Part shown: one piece after another, positions 5,025-6,034 of the stretch
Numbering within the stretch: position 1 is the stretch's first letter
How the letters are laid out: every line of letters starts with the position of its first letter
Assembly (NCBI GenBank): GCA_035442025.1
Contig: DAORPQ010000118.1
Coordinates: 1 to 6,034, forward strand
Direction: 5' to 3'
Length of the DNA stretch: 6,034 nt
Source: Competibacter_A sp003527885
GTDB taxonomy: Bacteria > Pseudomonadota > Gammaproteobacteria > Competibacterales > Competibacteraceae
The notes under the pieces: model-generated
What the model was told of the DNA's origin: nothing
The model's database searches: none
Seen by the model: only the letters and a program-made list of their open reading frames with translations
Position numbers and translations under genes: made by a program

Positions 5025-6034
5025 ATGAAAACGCTTCACGTCGAACTCGGCGACCGCCGCTATCCCATTTACATCGGCCCCGGTTTGCTGGATCGAGCCG
5101 ATTTACTGCGGGCGCATATTCCGGGCCGGCAGGTGTTGGTGGTCAGCAACACCACGGTTGCTCCGCTCTATCTCGAGCGCGCCCGCGCGGCGTTGGCGGG
5201 GCTGCGCCACGAAGCGATGATCCTCCCCGACGGCGAGCAATACAAGACGCTGGAAGTCCTAAATGAAGTATTTACCGCCTTGTTGGATCGGCGCTTCGAC
5301 CGCAACTGCACGCTGCTGGCCCTCGGCGGCGGCGTGATCGGGGATATGGCCGGTTTTGCGGCGGCCTGCTACCAGCGCGGCGTGCCCTTCATTCAGGTTC
5401 CCACCACGCTGCTGGCGCAAGTCGATTCCTCGGTCGGCGGCAAAACCGCCGTCAACCATCCCCTGGGCAAAAATATGATCGGTGCGTTCTATCAGCCGCT
5501 TTGCGTGGTGGCCGATACGGAGACGCTGGCCACCTTGCCCGACCGCGAGCTCAGCGCCGGCGTGGCCGAAGTCATCAAGTATGGCCTGATTCGCGATTTG
5601 CCGTTTCTGGAGTGGCTGGAGCAGCACATCGAACGGCTGCTCGCCCGCGAAGCCGCCGCGCTGACCGAAGCCATCGACCGTTCCTGTCGCAACAAGGCCG
5701 AGATCGTCGCCGCCGACGAACGGGAAACCGGCGAACGCGCTCTGCTCAATCTCGGCCACACCTTCGGCCATGCCATCGAGACCGGATTGGGTTACGGGCG
5801 CTGGTTGCACGGTGAGGCGGTGGCGGCAGGGATGCTGTTGGCGGCCGATCTGTCGGCGCGATTGGGTTGGTTGGGTGGGGAGCAGGTGGCGCGGGTTCGG
5901 GCGTTGCTCGCCCGCGCTCGATTGCCGCTGGAGCCGCCCGCGGAATTGACCGCCGATGATTTTCTGCGGCTGATGGCGGTGGATAAAAAGGTCAAGGACG
6001 GCCAGCTGCGCTTGATCTTGCTGCGCGGTTTGGG
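5025..6034 (+). CDS. aroB: 3-dehydroquinate synthase (3' truncated by window edge)
   Basis: The frame is open from ATG 5025 to the end of the window, giving 336 complete codons; family members have about 360, so roughly the last 25 residues are missing. The enzyme converts DAHP to 3-dehydroquinate with bound NAD+ and a metal ion. Visible landmarks are GEQYKT (70-75), GGGVIGD (101-107) for NAD binding, PTTLLAQVDSSVGGKTAVN (126-144) and KNMIGAFYQP (149-158). The metal ligands are Glu182 (in AGVAEVIKYG), His245 (in NLGHTFGHAIE) and His262 (in LHGEAV). DKKVKDG is at 320-326. The ligands sit two residues before E184, H247 and H264 of the Escherichia coli enzyme, so the N-terminus is nearly standard in length. 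No frameshift or missing key residue is seen. The start has only a weak upstream ribosome-binding site, so translation may be coupled to aroK, whose stop lies 27 bases upstream in the same frame. Confidence 0.96.
   Translation, partial: MKTLHVELGDRRYPIYIGPGLLDRADLLRAHIPGRQVLVVSNTTVAPLYLERARAALAGLRHEAMILPDGEQYKTLEVLNEVFTALLDRRFDRNCTLLALGGGVIGDMAGFAAACYQRGVPFIQVPTTLLAQVDSSVGGKTAVNHPLGKNMIGAFYQPLCVVADTETLATLPDRELSAGVAEVIKYGLIRDLPFLEWLEQHIERLLAREAAALTEAIDRSCRNKAEIVAADERETGERALLNLGHTFGHAIETGLGYGRWLHGEAVAAGMLLAADLSARLGWLGGEQVARVRALLARARLPLEPPAELTADDFLRLMAVDKKVKDGQLRLILLRGL

Noticed and set aside
5259..5995. Frames opposite or overlapping aroB (5259-5810, 5492-5776 and 5792-5995 minus; 5501-5815 plus)
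   Set aside because: The aroB frame is intact with all metal and NAD-binding residues, so these are shadows in a GC-rich gene.

Overview
The window looks like part of a GC-rich proteobacterial chromosome. The shikimate kinase and 3-dehydroquinate synthase residues, and the tight aroK-aroB order, point to a gammaproteobacterium. Nothing in the window is specific enough to name a genus. There are no RNA genes, insertion sequences, CRISPR arrays or attachment sites that I can support.

Layout, left to right. (1) At 1-225 on the plus strand is the 3' end of a gene that enters from outside the window. It encodes an unrecognised, probably beta-rich C-terminus and is followed by two intrinsic terminators in tandem (237-279 and 289-315). 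(2) About 425 bases (316-741) have no convincing gene. They hold a 21-base tandem duplication carrying two small palindromes, and a second palindrome that is the shared -10 region of two overlapping, oppositely directed promoter-like sequences. (3) A strong minus-strand terminator (742-771) closes the large minus-strand gene at 796-4167. That gene encodes a 1123-residue exported protein with a signal peptide, nine PASTA repeats, a seven-bladed YVTN-type beta-propeller and a C-terminal CHB_HEX_C-type beta-sandwich. (4) The 302-base divergent intergenic region (4168-4469) holds the promoter(s) and a long, partly structured leader of the large gene, plus a weak promoter candidate for aroK. (5) aroK (4470-4997) and aroB (5025 to the window end, cut off) form a shikimate-pathway operon on the plus strand.

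How the parts relate. AroB makes 3-dehydroquinate and AroK phosphorylates shikimate, so the pair serves aromatic amino acid and chorismate synthesis in the cytoplasm. The large divergent gene has no evident metabolic link to them. It is a modular envelope protein built only from binding and scaffolding folds, with no recognisable catalytic domain. The most notable item is this architecture (PASTA x9, propeller x7, CHB_HEX_C), together with its leader: two candidate extended -10 promoters, a hairpin, a short in-frame upstream ORF and a ribosome-binding site in a hairpin loop.
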